A DNA stretch of 5,546 bases, taken from the NCBI GenBank assembly GCA_013043915.1, contig JABEVH010000195.1, positions 1-5,546 of the forward strand, read 5' to 3'. The notes under the pieces are model-generated. The model searched no databases. It was not told the origin of the DNA and saw nothing but the letters and a program-made list of their open reading frames with translations. The stretch is from Pseudomonadales bacterium. Its GTDB lineage: Bacteria; Pseudomonadota; Gammaproteobacteria; Pseudomonadales; Moraxellaceae. A program made the translations under genes and the position numbers. Positions 1-5,546 of the stretch are shown one piece after another; position 1 is the first letter of the stretch; every line of letters starts with the position of its first letter.

Positions 1-2434
1 GTGGTGTCCTGGTGCCGATGACATCAAAAGTCTCTGAGCCATCAATGCTCAGCGACTTACGATGGGTTCCTGCCATAAACTCTAGCGGCAACACCCCCAT
101 CCCGATCAGATTAGTCCGGTGAATGCGTTCAAAGCCTTCAGCAGCAATAGCCTCCACACCCGCCAGACGCACGCCTTTAGCTGCCCAATCGCGCGAGGAT
201 CCCTGGCCATAATCTGCACCAGCAATAATGATCAAAGGCTGCTTGCGGTCCATATAAGTTTCAATGGCCTCCCACATGCGGGTGACCTGACCCTCCGGCT
301 CGATACGAGCCATAGAACCCTGCACAACTTGACCTGCTGCATCCAGCACCATCTCATTAAAAAGTTGGGGATTGGCAAAGGTAGCACGCTGCGCGGTTAA
401 ATGGTCACCGCGGTGAGTGGCATAAGAGTTGAAATCTTCCTCAGGCAAACCCATCACAGCCAGATACTCACCCGCTGCCGAATCCGCCAGGATGGCGTTC
501 GATGGCGACAAATGATCGGTGGTGATGTTATCGCCCAGCACAGCCAAAGGGCGCATACCCTGAAGAGTTCGTTCTCCTGCCAAGGCCCCCTCCCAGTAGG
601 GCGGGCGACGGATGTAGGTACTTTGCGGGCGCCAGTCATACAGAGGACTCACGGACTGAGCGACGGCTTCTGTGTGTTCGAACATGGGAATGTATACCTG
701 CCTGAACTGTTCCGGCTTCACCGAGGCTTGGACCACAGCATCAATCTCTGCATCACTAGGCCATATATCTTTCAGACGGATATCTTGACCATTAAATTGC
801 CCCAGCACATCTTTCTCGATATCAAAGCGCACCGTACCCGCAATGGCATAGGCCACAACCAGGGGGGGAGAAGCTAAAAATGCTTGATTGGCATACGGGT
901 GTATACGACCATCAAAGTTACGGTTACCCGATAGTACGGCGGTGGTATAGAGATTGCGTTCGATAATTTCCTGCTGAATCACAGGATCCAGGGCTCCTGA
1001 CATTCCGTTGCAGGTGGTACAGGCAAAAGCCACAATACCAAACCCCAGCTGTTCAAGCTCTGATTTCAAACCAGCGGCCTCTAGGTATAAAGCCACGGTC
1101 TTGGATCCTGGAGCCAGGGAACTTTTAACCCAAGGCTTACGGGTCAACCCCAGGCGATTGGCATTGCGAGCGAGTAGGGCTGCGGCGATAACATTGCGCG
1201 GATTGCTGGTATTGGTACAACTGGTAATAGCGGCGATGATCACAGCACCATCAGGCATCTGACCCGGCACCTCTTGCCAGGGAGCAGCAATACCACGCGC
1301 TGCCAACTCCGAGGTAGGCAACCGTTTATGGGGATTGGAAGGTCCCGCCATATTACGCACGACACTGGACAGGTCAAAGCCTAGCACGCGTTCGTAGTCG
1401 GCCTGTTGCAGGGTATCTGACCATAAGCCAGCCTCCTTGGAATAGATTTCCACCAACCGCACCTGTTCATCAGATCGCCCGGTCAAACGCAGATAATCCA
1501 GGGTCTGCTGATCGATAGAAAACATCGCCGCCGTGGCACCGTACTCAGGCGCCATGTTGGATATCGTGGCACGGTCACCCAAAGTCAGGGCTGCAGCGCC
1601 TGGCCCATAAAATTCAAGATAGGCTCCAACCACTTTACTCTGCCGCAAAAACTCAGTCATCGCCAAAACGATATCGGTGGCGGTAATGCCTGGCTGCGGT
1701 TTGCCGCGCAGCTCAACACCGATGATCTCAGGCAAGCGCATCCATGAGGCACGCCCTAACATGACACTCTCAGCCTCAAGACCTCCGACACCCACGGCAA
1801 TAACACCGAGGGCATCGACATGCGGGGTATGGCTATCGGTACCTACCAGGGTATCCGGATAGGCCACCCCCTCCTGAGCATGAATAACCGGGGACATATG
1901 CTCAAGATTGATCTGATGCATGATGCCATTGCCCGGAGGGATGACATCGATATTCTTGAAGGCTGTCTTTGTCCAGTTAATAAAATGAAAACGATCTTCA
2001 TTGCGTCGGTCTTCTATCGCCCGGTTCTTGGTAAAAGCATCCGGATCATAGCCGCCACACTCTACTGCCAGGGAATGATCGACAATCAACTGTACCGGCA
2101 CCACCGGATTAACCTGCGCAGGATCTCCACCTTGTTCAGCAATGGCATCGCGCAGACCAGCCAGATCCACCAGCGCAGTCTGTCCCAGAATGTCATGACA
2201 AACGACACGGGCAGGAAACCATGGAAAGTCACGATCACGTTGACGATCGATAATCTGCCTCAGGCAATCACTCAGAATCTCCGGATCGCAGCGACGCACC
2301 AAATTCTCAGCATGTACACGCGAGGTATAAGGCAGGCGATCCCAGGCCCCAGCTTGCAGTTCGTTGACTGCGGCACGGGCATCAAAATAATCCAGCGATG
2401 TGCCAGGCAGGCCTTTGCGGTAACGGCTATTCAT
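1..2434 (-). CDS. acnD: Fe/S-dependent 2-methylcitrate dehydratase AcnD (C-terminus cut by window edge)
   Basis: Cytoplasmic aconitase-superfamily enzyme that dehydrates 2-methylcitrate in the 2-methylcitrate cycle, replacing the iron-sulfur-free PrpD. The frame is open for 811 codons from ATG at 2434 to the left edge; AcnD proteins are usually about 860-870 residues, so roughly the last 50-60 are missing. Visible landmarks: the DSH active-site motif (D200, S201, H202, in GTDSHTP); the three [4Fe-4S] cluster cysteines, C406 in TSCTNTSNP and C472/C475 in ACTTCNG; the linker-to-swivel motif GDNITTDHLSPSNAI from residue 634; and the swivel-domain GSSRDWAAKG motif with S747, R748, D749. The N-terminus (MNSRYRKGLPGTSLDYFDAR, then PYTSRVHAENLVRRCDP) is of AcnD type rather than AcnA, and the prpB-prpC context agrees. 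It starts 1 nt after the prpC stop, so translation is probably coupled. Its product isomer normally needs PrpF, which should lie beyond the left edge. AcnA is the alternative, judged unlikely. Confidence 0.95.
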   Translation of the reverse strand, partial: MNSRYRKGLPGTSLDYFDARAAVNELQAGAWDRLPYTSRVHAENLVRRCDPEILSDCLRQIIDRQRDRDFPWFPARVVCHDILGQTALVDLAGLRDAIAEQGGDPAQVNPVVPVQLIVDHSLAVECGGYDPDAFTKNRAIEDRRNEDRFHFINWTKTAFKNIDVIPPGNGIMHQINLEHMSPVIHAQEGVAYPDTLVGTDSHTPHVDALGVIAVGVGGLEAESVMLGRASWMRLPEIIGVELRGKPQPGITATDIVLAMTEFLRQSKVVGAYLEFYGPGAAALTLGDRATISNMAPEYGATAAMFSIDQQTLDYLRLTGRSDEQVRLVEIYSKEAGLWSDTLQQADYERVLGFDLSSVVRNMAGPSNPHKRLPTSELAARGIAAPWQEVPGQMPDGAVIIAAITSCTNTSNPRNVIAAALLARNANRLGLTRKPWVKSSLAPGSKTVALYLEAAGLKSELEQLGFGIVAFACTTCNGMSGALDPVIQQEIIERNLYTTAVLSGNRNFDGRIHPYANQAFLASPPLVVAYAIAGTVRFDIEKDVLGQFNGQDIRLKDIWPSDAEIDAVVQASVKPEQFRQVYIPMFEHTEAVAQSVSPLYDWRPQSTYIRRPPYWEGALAGERTLQGMRPLAVLGDNITTDHLSPSNAILADSAAGEYLAVMGLPEEDFNSYATHRGDHLTAQRATFANPQLFNEMVLDAAGQVVQGSMARIEPEGQVTRMWEAIETYMDRKQPLIIIAGADYGQGSSRDWAAKGVRLAGVEAIAAEGFERIHRTNLIGMGVLPLEFMAGTHRKSLSIDGSETFDVIGTRTP

Positions 2435-2435
2435 C

Positions 2436-3590
2436 TTACGTGCGATCCTTTAAAGGTACGAACTTTTGATCTTCTGGACCGACATAGTTGGCACTAGGCC
2501 GGATGATTTTGCCGTCGAAGCGTTGCTCGATGACATGAGCAGACCAGCCACTAGTGCGCGCGATGACAAAAAGCGGCGTGAACATGGCCGTTGGCACGCC
2601 CATCATGTGATAACTGACAGCACTGAACCAATCCAGGTTGGGGAACATTTTTTTGACATCCCACATCACCGATTCTAAGCGCTCGGCGATATCAAACATC
2701 TTCATGTTTTTTTGCTCGGCACTGAGCTGACGAGCGACTTCCTTGATCACCTTGTTGCGGGGATCGCTCACGGTATAGACCGGATGACCGAAACCTATCA
2801 CGACTTCCTTGCGTCCTACACGTTCACGGACATCTGCCTCAGCCTCATCCGGATCGTTGTACCGTTTCTGGATCTCAAAGGCCACTTCGTTGGCACCGCC
2901 ATGCTTGGGGCCACGTAAGGCTCCGATACCACCGGCCAGTGCCGAGAACATATCCGAGCCTGTTCCCGCTACGACACGGGCCGTAAATGTCGAGGCATTA
3001 AACTCATGTTCGGCATACAGGATGAGCGAGGTATGCATGGCACGCACCCAACTCTCACAAGGTTGCTTCCCATGCAGAAGATGCAGAAAGTGACCACCGA
3101 TAGTGTCATCCTCAGTTTCAACATCGATGCGCTTGCCGTTATGACTAAAATGGTACCAGTACAACAACATGGAACCCAAGGAAGCCATCAGCTTATCAGC
3201 AATATCGCGGGCACCAGGATGATTGTGATCATCTTTTTCCGGAGAGAGGCAACCTAGTACCGATACCCCCGTACGCATCACATCCATAGGATGAGCTGAG
3301 GGAGGTAACTGCTCCAGTGCTGTCTTGAGGCCTGCAGGCAGCCCACGCAGTGCTTTCAACTTGGCTTTGTAAGCGGTAAGTTCGGCAATCGCAGGCAATT
3401 TTCCATGCACCAGCAAGTGTGCAATCTCTTCAAACTCACAGGTGGTAGCTACATCCAGAATATCATAGCCACGGTAGTGCAGATCATTACCACTTCGGCC
3501 CACCGTACAAAGGGATGTATTACCTGCGACGGTGCCTGACAAGGCGACTGATTTTTTTGGCTTGGGTAGTACATTGGGGATCTCGCTCAT
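2436..3590 (-). CDS. prpC: 2-methylcitrate synthase PrpC
   Basis: Condenses propionyl-CoA with oxaloacetate to give 2-methylcitrate and CoA, the committed step of propionate breakdown in the cytoplasm. It is a citrate synthase-fold protein of 384 residues from the ATG at 3590, normal for the short PrpC/type II group. The catalytic triad is complete: H230 in GPKHGGANE, H269 in GFGHPVY and D320 in LDWFSAVSYHMMGVP; H195 in YAEHEFNAST matches the conserved substrate-binding histidine. The C-terminus (RPSANYVGP, then FVPLKDR) is typical of PrpC. Start choice: an in-frame GTG lies 6 nt upstream at 3596 (386 residues), but AGAGGA at 3604-3599 sits 8 nt from the ATG and only 2 nt from the GTG, so ATG is preferred. 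The gene lies between prpB (54-nt gap) and acnD (1-nt gap). A plain citrate synthase is the alternative, made unlikely by the operon. Confidence 0.97.
   Translation of the reverse strand: MSEIPNVLPKPKKSVALSGTVAGNTSLCTVGRSGNDLHYRGYDILDVATTCEFEEIAHLLVHGKLPAIAELTAYKAKLKALRGLPAGLKTALEQLPPSAHPMDVMRTGVSVLGCLSPEKDDHNHPGARDIADKLMASLGSMLLYWYHFSHNGKRIDVETEDDTIGGHFLHLLHGKQPCESWVRAMHTSLILYAEHEFNASTFTARVVAGTGSDMFSALAGGIGALRGPKHGGANEVAFEIQKRYNDPDEAEADVRERVGRKEVVIGFGHPVYTVSDPRNKVIKEVARQLSAEQKNMKMFDIAERLESVMWDVKKMFPNLDWFSAVSYHMMGVPTAMFTPLFVIARTSGWSAHVIEQRFDGKIIRPSANYVGPEDQKFVPLKDRT
2446..2451 (-). promoter_or_regulatory. Ribosome binding site of acnD, inside the end of prpC
   Basis: AAAGGA on the minus strand, 11 nt upstream of the acnD ATG and within the last codons of prpC. 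The spacing is slightly long. Because the prpC stop is 1 nt from the acnD start, terminating ribosomes could reinitiate, so the two genes are probably translationally coupled. Confidence 0.6.
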
Positions 3591-3598
3591 CTTCACTA

Positions 3599-3604
3599 TC
3601 CTCT
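3599..3604 (-). promoter_or_regulatory. Ribosome binding site that decides the prpC start
   Basis: AGAGGA on the minus strand lies 8 nt from ATG 3590 but only 2 nt from the in-frame GTG at 3596. This spacing favours the 384-residue product over the 386-residue one. Confidence 0.75.
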
Positions 3605-3607
3605 GCT

Positions 3608-3617
3608 ATACATGTAT
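3608..3617. repeat. Short palindrome in the prpB-prpC gap
   Basis: Perfect 10-bp palindrome ATACATGTAT in the otherwise featureless 54-nt gap between prpB and prpC. It does not resemble the ATTGTCGACAAT operator, has no GC-rich stem or T-run, and cannot be called a terminator. It may be chance or a minor regulatory site. Confidence 0.3.
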
Positions 3618-3644
3618 TCATAGTTAGCTATCGTTGATCAAAGC

Positions 3645-4529
3645 TCACTTGCCTTTGGAAAAAAGCTGATCAATCTTGGCTTCGTAGGCGTGGTAGCCCA
3701 GAAACTCATACAACTCCTGACGCTGCTGCATGGAATCGAGAACTTCTTCTTGGGTACCTTGTTTACGTATTGCCTGAAAGACATTGAGCGCAGCTTTCTG
3801 CATAGCACGCGTCGCTGACAGAGGGTACAGCACCATGGCAATACCCTGTTCCCCCAACTGCTGCGTCGTGTAATAAGGTGTACTACCAAACTCGGTGATG
3901 TTGGCTAACACCGGGACGCGCACTGCATCGCATACCTGTTTGTACATGCTTAAATCGGTCATCGCTTCTGCAAAGATTGCATCAGCCCCCGCCTCCACAT
4001 ATGCACAGGCTCGGTCGATCACCCCTTGCAACCCTTCTTTCTGCAGGGCATCGGTACGGGCCATCAGCACAAACTCAGCATCCGTCTTGGCATCCACGGC
4101 TGCCTTGACACGATCTACCATCTCATCGACAGCGACTATTTCCTTGTTGGGGCGATGACCGCAACGCTTGAGCGCAACCTGATCTTCGATATGCACCGCA
4201 GCGACCCCAGCCCGTATCATCTCCCTGACGGTACGAGCAATATTGAATGCACCTCCCCACCCGGTATCGATATCCACCAGAAGAGGGGTATCCACTGCTG
4301 CCGTGATACGACGCGCATCGATGAGTACATCCTCCAGCGAGGTAATACCCAGATCCGGCAGTCCATAGGAATAATTGGCAACCCCAGCCCCAGACATATA
4401 AATAGCGCGGTATCCTACCTGAGTAGCCATCATCGCTGCGTAGGCATTCACCGTCCCCATCACCTGCAAGGGCTTTTCTTCGACCAGAGCACGGCGAAAA
4501 CGGGCTCCTGCTGACAACTGACTACTCAT
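3645..4529 (-). CDS. prpB: 2-methylisocitrate lyase PrpB
   Basis: Last step of the 2-methylcitrate cycle: cleaves (2R,3S)-2-methylisocitrate into pyruvate and succinate, Mg2+-dependent, in the cytoplasm. It belongs to the isocitrate lyase/PEP mutase superfamily and has 294 residues, the usual PrpB length. The signature KRCGHRPNKE spans residues 121-130, with C123 the catalytic cysteine. Candidate metal and substrate residues are D59 in SYGLPDLG and D86/D88 in LLVDIDTGWGG; the later motifs VLMARTDAL, VPVLANITEFG and MVLYPLSATRAM are also family-typical. The start at ATG 4529 is well supported by GAGGAG 7 nt upstream, the strongest ribosome site in the window. It lies 36 nt after the regulator stop and 54 nt before prpC, with no terminator-like hairpin in either gap. 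The KRCGH signature with the prpC/acnD context favours PrpB over isocitrate lyase or carboxyphosphoenolpyruvate mutase. Confidence 0.97.
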   Translation of the reverse strand: MSSQLSAGARFRRALVEEKPLQVMGTVNAYAAMMATQVGYRAIYMSGAGVANYSYGLPDLGITSLEDVLIDARRITAAVDTPLLVDIDTGWGGAFNIARTVREMIRAGVAAVHIEDQVALKRCGHRPNKEIVAVDEMVDRVKAAVDAKTDAEFVLMARTDALQKEGLQGVIDRACAYVEAGADAIFAEAMTDLSMYKQVCDAVRVPVLANITEFGSTPYYTTQQLGEQGIAMVLYPLSATRAMQKAALNVFQAIRKQGTQEEVLDSMQQRQELYEFLGYHAYEAKIDQLFSKGK

Positions 4530-4536
4530 AACACCA

Positions 4537-4542
4537 CTCCTC
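4537..4542 (-). promoter_or_regulatory. Strong ribosome binding site of prpB
   Basis: GAGGAG on the minus strand, 7 nt upstream of the prpB ATG. It fixes the prpB start and contrasts with the regulator gene upstream, which has no visible Shine-Dalgarno sequence. From the same transcript the enzyme should therefore be made in excess over the repressor. Confidence 0.85.
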
Positions 4543-4565
4543 AGGTTTGACCCGGCACCACCGAC

Positions 4566-5270
4566 TCAGGTTAGGTCAGAAAAATGTTCTTCGATATTGC
4601 GGCGCGCCGCACCAATATGACGCTGCATCAGTATTTCAGCCATTTCACCATCACCTGCTGCAATAGCTTCAATGATGTGGTGATGTTCCTGGAATGCCTT
4701 GTGGGGGCGTCCTTCCGTTACCGAGAACTGATAACGGTACAAACGCACGCGGTGGTAAAGCTCACCGCAAAGCATCTGCATCAATACTCCATTACCGGAT
4801 CCCTGCACAATGCGATAGTGGAAGTCAAAATCACCTTCGTTTTGAAAGTAAGCGCGTCCTTCCTGAAGTTCAGCCTGCTGTTCATGTAGCTGTAATAGAT
4901 GTCTGAGACCTTGCACCTGTTCAGGTGACATATGGGTGGCTGCCAGGCGCGCTGCCATACCTTCGAGTTCTTCACGAACCTGATAAATTTCGATCAGTTC
5001 CGTAAAAGATAAAGAAATGACACGCACACCGACATGAGGTATTCGCGTAATCAGCTTGCGCCCTTCCAGACGACGTAAAGCCTCGCGCAACGGTCCACGA
5101 GATACGCCGTAACGCGCAGCTAAATCAGCCTCAGACATCTTGCTACCCGGTTTCAGTTCACCTTTGACAATGGCATCCTGAATGGCAGCAAACACACGGT
5201 CAGCCCGGGTCAGTCCCCCACCAGCGACATCTTCAGCATTCAGCAAGGCAACCACAGCAGGTTCAGACAT
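4566..5270 (-). CDS. GntR-family (FCD subfamily) transcriptional regulator, likely repressor of the prp operon
   Basis: DNA-binding regulator of 234 residues. The N-terminal winged helix-turn-helix covers about residues 21-88, with the recognition part in SEADLAARYGVSRGPLREALRRLEG. The all-helical FCD ligand domain covers about 91-222. The FCD metal-site set appears complete: D147 and H151 (in DFDFH, spacing 4), H196 (in the EHHH run) and H218 (in MQRH, 22 residues later). FCD proteins commonly bind carboxylates, so 2-methylcitrate or a related cycle acid is a plausible effector; this is inference. It is the first gene of the operon, immediately downstream of a palindrome pair that is probably its own operator, implying autorepression. 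Start choice: ATG at 5270 is preferred over the in-frame TTG at 5276. Neither has a recognisable Shine-Dalgarno sequence. Functionally it resembles GntR-type regulators found beside prp genes in Shewanella and Pseudomonas, and is unrelated to the sigma-54-type PrpR of Salmonella. Confidence 0.93.
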   Translation of the reverse strand: MSEPAVVALLNAEDVAGGGLTRADRVFAAIQDAIVKGELKPGSKMSEADLAARYGVSRGPLREALRRLEGRKLITRIPHVGVRVISLSFTELIEIYQVREELEGMAARLAATHMSPEQVQGLRHLLQLHEQQAELQEGRAYFQNEGDFDFHYRIVQGSGNGVLMQMLCGELYHRVRLYRYQFSVTEGRPHKAFQEHHHIIEAIAAGDGEMAEILMQRHIGAARRNIEEHFSDLT

Positions 5271-5279
5271 AGGCAATAA

Positions 5280-5291
5280 ATTGTCGACAAT
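5280..5291. promoter_or_regulatory. Proximal operator palindrome, likely bound by the GntR regulator
   Basis: Perfect 12-bp palindrome ATTGTCGACAAT, 9 nt upstream of the regulator ATG. TTGT-N2-ACAA symmetry is typical of operators of FCD-type GntR proteins. It lies just downstream of the predicted -10 box, about +9 to +20 of the expected transcript, where bound repressor would block initiation or early elongation. An identical copy sits 72 bp upstream. Binding is inferred; the palindrome and its duplication are read directly. Confidence 0.78.
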
Positions 5292-5294
5292 AAT

Positions 5295-5312
5295 TAGCTT
5301 AAAGCAAAGCTA
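5295..5312. repeat. Inverted repeat over the predicted -10 region
   Basis: TAGCTT and AAGCTA form 6-bp arms around a 6-nt loop (5301-5306). On the minus strand the first arm coincides with the predicted -10 hexamer and the second lies at the expected transcription start. It could be a binding site for another regulator or simply chance in an AT-rich promoter. It is too short and AT-rich to act as a terminator. Confidence 0.4.
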
Positions 5313-5335
5313 CATGATCATTTTTCTCATGTCAA
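5307..5335 (-). promoter_or_regulatory. Predicted sigma-70-type promoter of the gntR-prpB-prpC-acnD operon
   Basis: On the minus strand a perfect -35 hexamer TTGACA (5335-5330) is followed, after 17 nt, by TAGCTT (5312-5307) as the best-placed -10, which matches the consensus at only 3 of 6 positions. The spacing is ideal and the element sits centrally between the two operator palindromes, which supports it. Transcription would begin near 5300, giving a leader of about 30 nt before the regulator start. The -10 assignment is the weak part. Confidence 0.55.
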
Positions 5336-5351
5336 TGAAGATAATTCAGAA

Positions 5352-5363
5352 ATTGTCGACAAT
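5352..5363. promoter_or_regulatory. Distal operator palindrome, identical to the proximal one
   Basis: Second exact copy of ATTGTCGACAAT. It ends 16 nt upstream of the predicted -35 box. The centre-to-centre distance to the proximal copy is 72 bp, close to seven helical turns, so two regulator dimers would lie on roughly the same DNA face and could cooperate or loop across the promoter. The one-base flanks differ from the proximal copy, so conservation is limited to the 12-bp core. Confidence 0.75.
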
Positions 5364-5546
5364 GCCAGCACTTCAATTGAACAGGCCAACGGTTTCCGTA
5401 CATCCGGCATGACACAGCCACGCCGCCCATGAACTTACATCGTCTGGTCTAAACCTCCCCATGTCTACCACTGAAAAGATTGTGGTCTGTGGAAAGACAG
5501 GGGGTTCTAAGGGCGAACCCGATGGGGTCTCCGGGCTCTGATGTAA
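5364..5546. other. Upstream region without a recognisable gene
   Basis: The 183 nt beyond the distal operator hold no protein I recognise. On the minus strand one frame is open from the window edge to a TGA at 5375-5373 (57 codons, starting LHQSPETPSGSP); this could be a gene tail, but the length is compatible with chance and the composition is not convincing. On the plus strand an ATG at 5461 opens only 26 codons without a ribosome site. The last 45 nt are GC-rich and contain a hairpin. This may be ordinary intergenic DNA or the edge of another element that continues outside the window. Confidence 0.4.
5502..5520. repeat. Small GC-rich hairpin near the right edge
   Basis: GGGTTC and GAACCC form a perfect 6-bp stem around a 7-nt loop (5508-5514). 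No T-run follows on either strand, so it is not a standard rho-independent terminator. It sits in the unexplained right-edge sequence and may belong to a structured RNA or element continuing beyond the window. Confidence 0.4.

Noticed and set aside
401..877. Plus-strand open frame of 158 codons opposite acnD
   Set aside because: Antisense to the conserved AcnD linker and swivel region; no ribosome site or family character. Shadow frame.
1820..2497. Long plus-strand open frame of 225 codons opposite acnD and the end of prpC
   Set aside because: It lies antisense to acnD, whose catalytic motifs are intact in the opposite frame, shows no recognisable domain, and crosses the prpC-acnD boundary. 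It is a shadow frame.
3591..3644. Possible terminator or internal promoter between prpB and prpC
   Set aside because: No GC-rich stem with T-run and no convincing -35/-10 pair; only a 10-bp AT-rich palindrome. The gap is consistent with simple co-transcription.
4026..4514. Plus-strand open frame of 162 codons opposite prpB
   Set aside because: Complementary to the conserved PrpB sequence including the KRCGHRPNKE motif; no family resemblance. Shadow frame.
4540..4572. 8-bp direct repeat CTCAGGTT (4540-4547 and 4565-4572) around the gntR-prpB gap
   Set aside because: Short; one copy overlaps the prpB ribosome site and the other overlaps the end of the regulator gene. Likely chance.
5314..5321. 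ATGATCAT palindrome inside the promoter spacer
   Set aside because: Eight bases in AT-rich DNA, unlike the paired 12-bp operators and not repeated in the control region; likely chance.
5461..5541. Plus-strand mini-ORF of 26 codons (starts MSTTEKIVV)
   Set aside because: Very short, preceded by a pyrimidine-rich stretch instead of a ribosome site, and overlaps a hairpin. Not enough to call a gene.

Overview
The window carries the start of a propionate-degrading 2-methylcitrate cycle operon, read entirely on the minus strand. In transcription order (right to left) it holds a GntR/FCD-family repressor, prpB (2-methylisocitrate lyase), prpC (2-methylcitrate synthase) and acnD (Fe-S 2-methylcitrate dehydratase, cut off by the left edge). 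The protein types, the use of AcnD rather than PrpD, and a GntR regulator rather than a sigma-54 PrpR all suggest a gammaproteobacterium, perhaps of the Shewanella, Pseudomonas or Oceanospirillales type. This placement is inferred from recognised protein character; no search was run.

Right to left: 5364-5546 is a short stretch with no convincing gene, containing a few small inverted repeats. 5280-5363 is a compact control region. In it, two identical 12-bp palindromes (ATTGTCGACAAT), centred 72 bp apart, flank a promoter with a perfect TTGACA -35 box. The repressor gene follows at 5270-4566, then prpB after 36 nt, prpC after 54 nt and acnD after 1 nt. No terminator-like hairpin lies between any two genes, so one transcript is likely. 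Almost all of the window to the left of 5270 is coding.

How the genes work together: PrpC condenses propionyl-CoA with oxaloacetate to 2-methylcitrate. AcnD dehydrates this to a 2-methylaconitate isomer. In known acnD systems PrpF then isomerises it, a housekeeping aconitase rehydrates it to 2-methylisocitrate, and PrpB splits that to pyruvate and succinate. The regulator probably represses the whole operon, itself included, through the twin palindromes. Its inducer is probably a cycle intermediate such as 2-methylcitrate, but that is inference. prpF is expected just beyond the left edge but is not visible.

The system itself is known. The least ordinary features are the promoter-flanking twin operators, the weak translation start of the repressor against the strong one of prpB, and the unexplained right-edge sequence.
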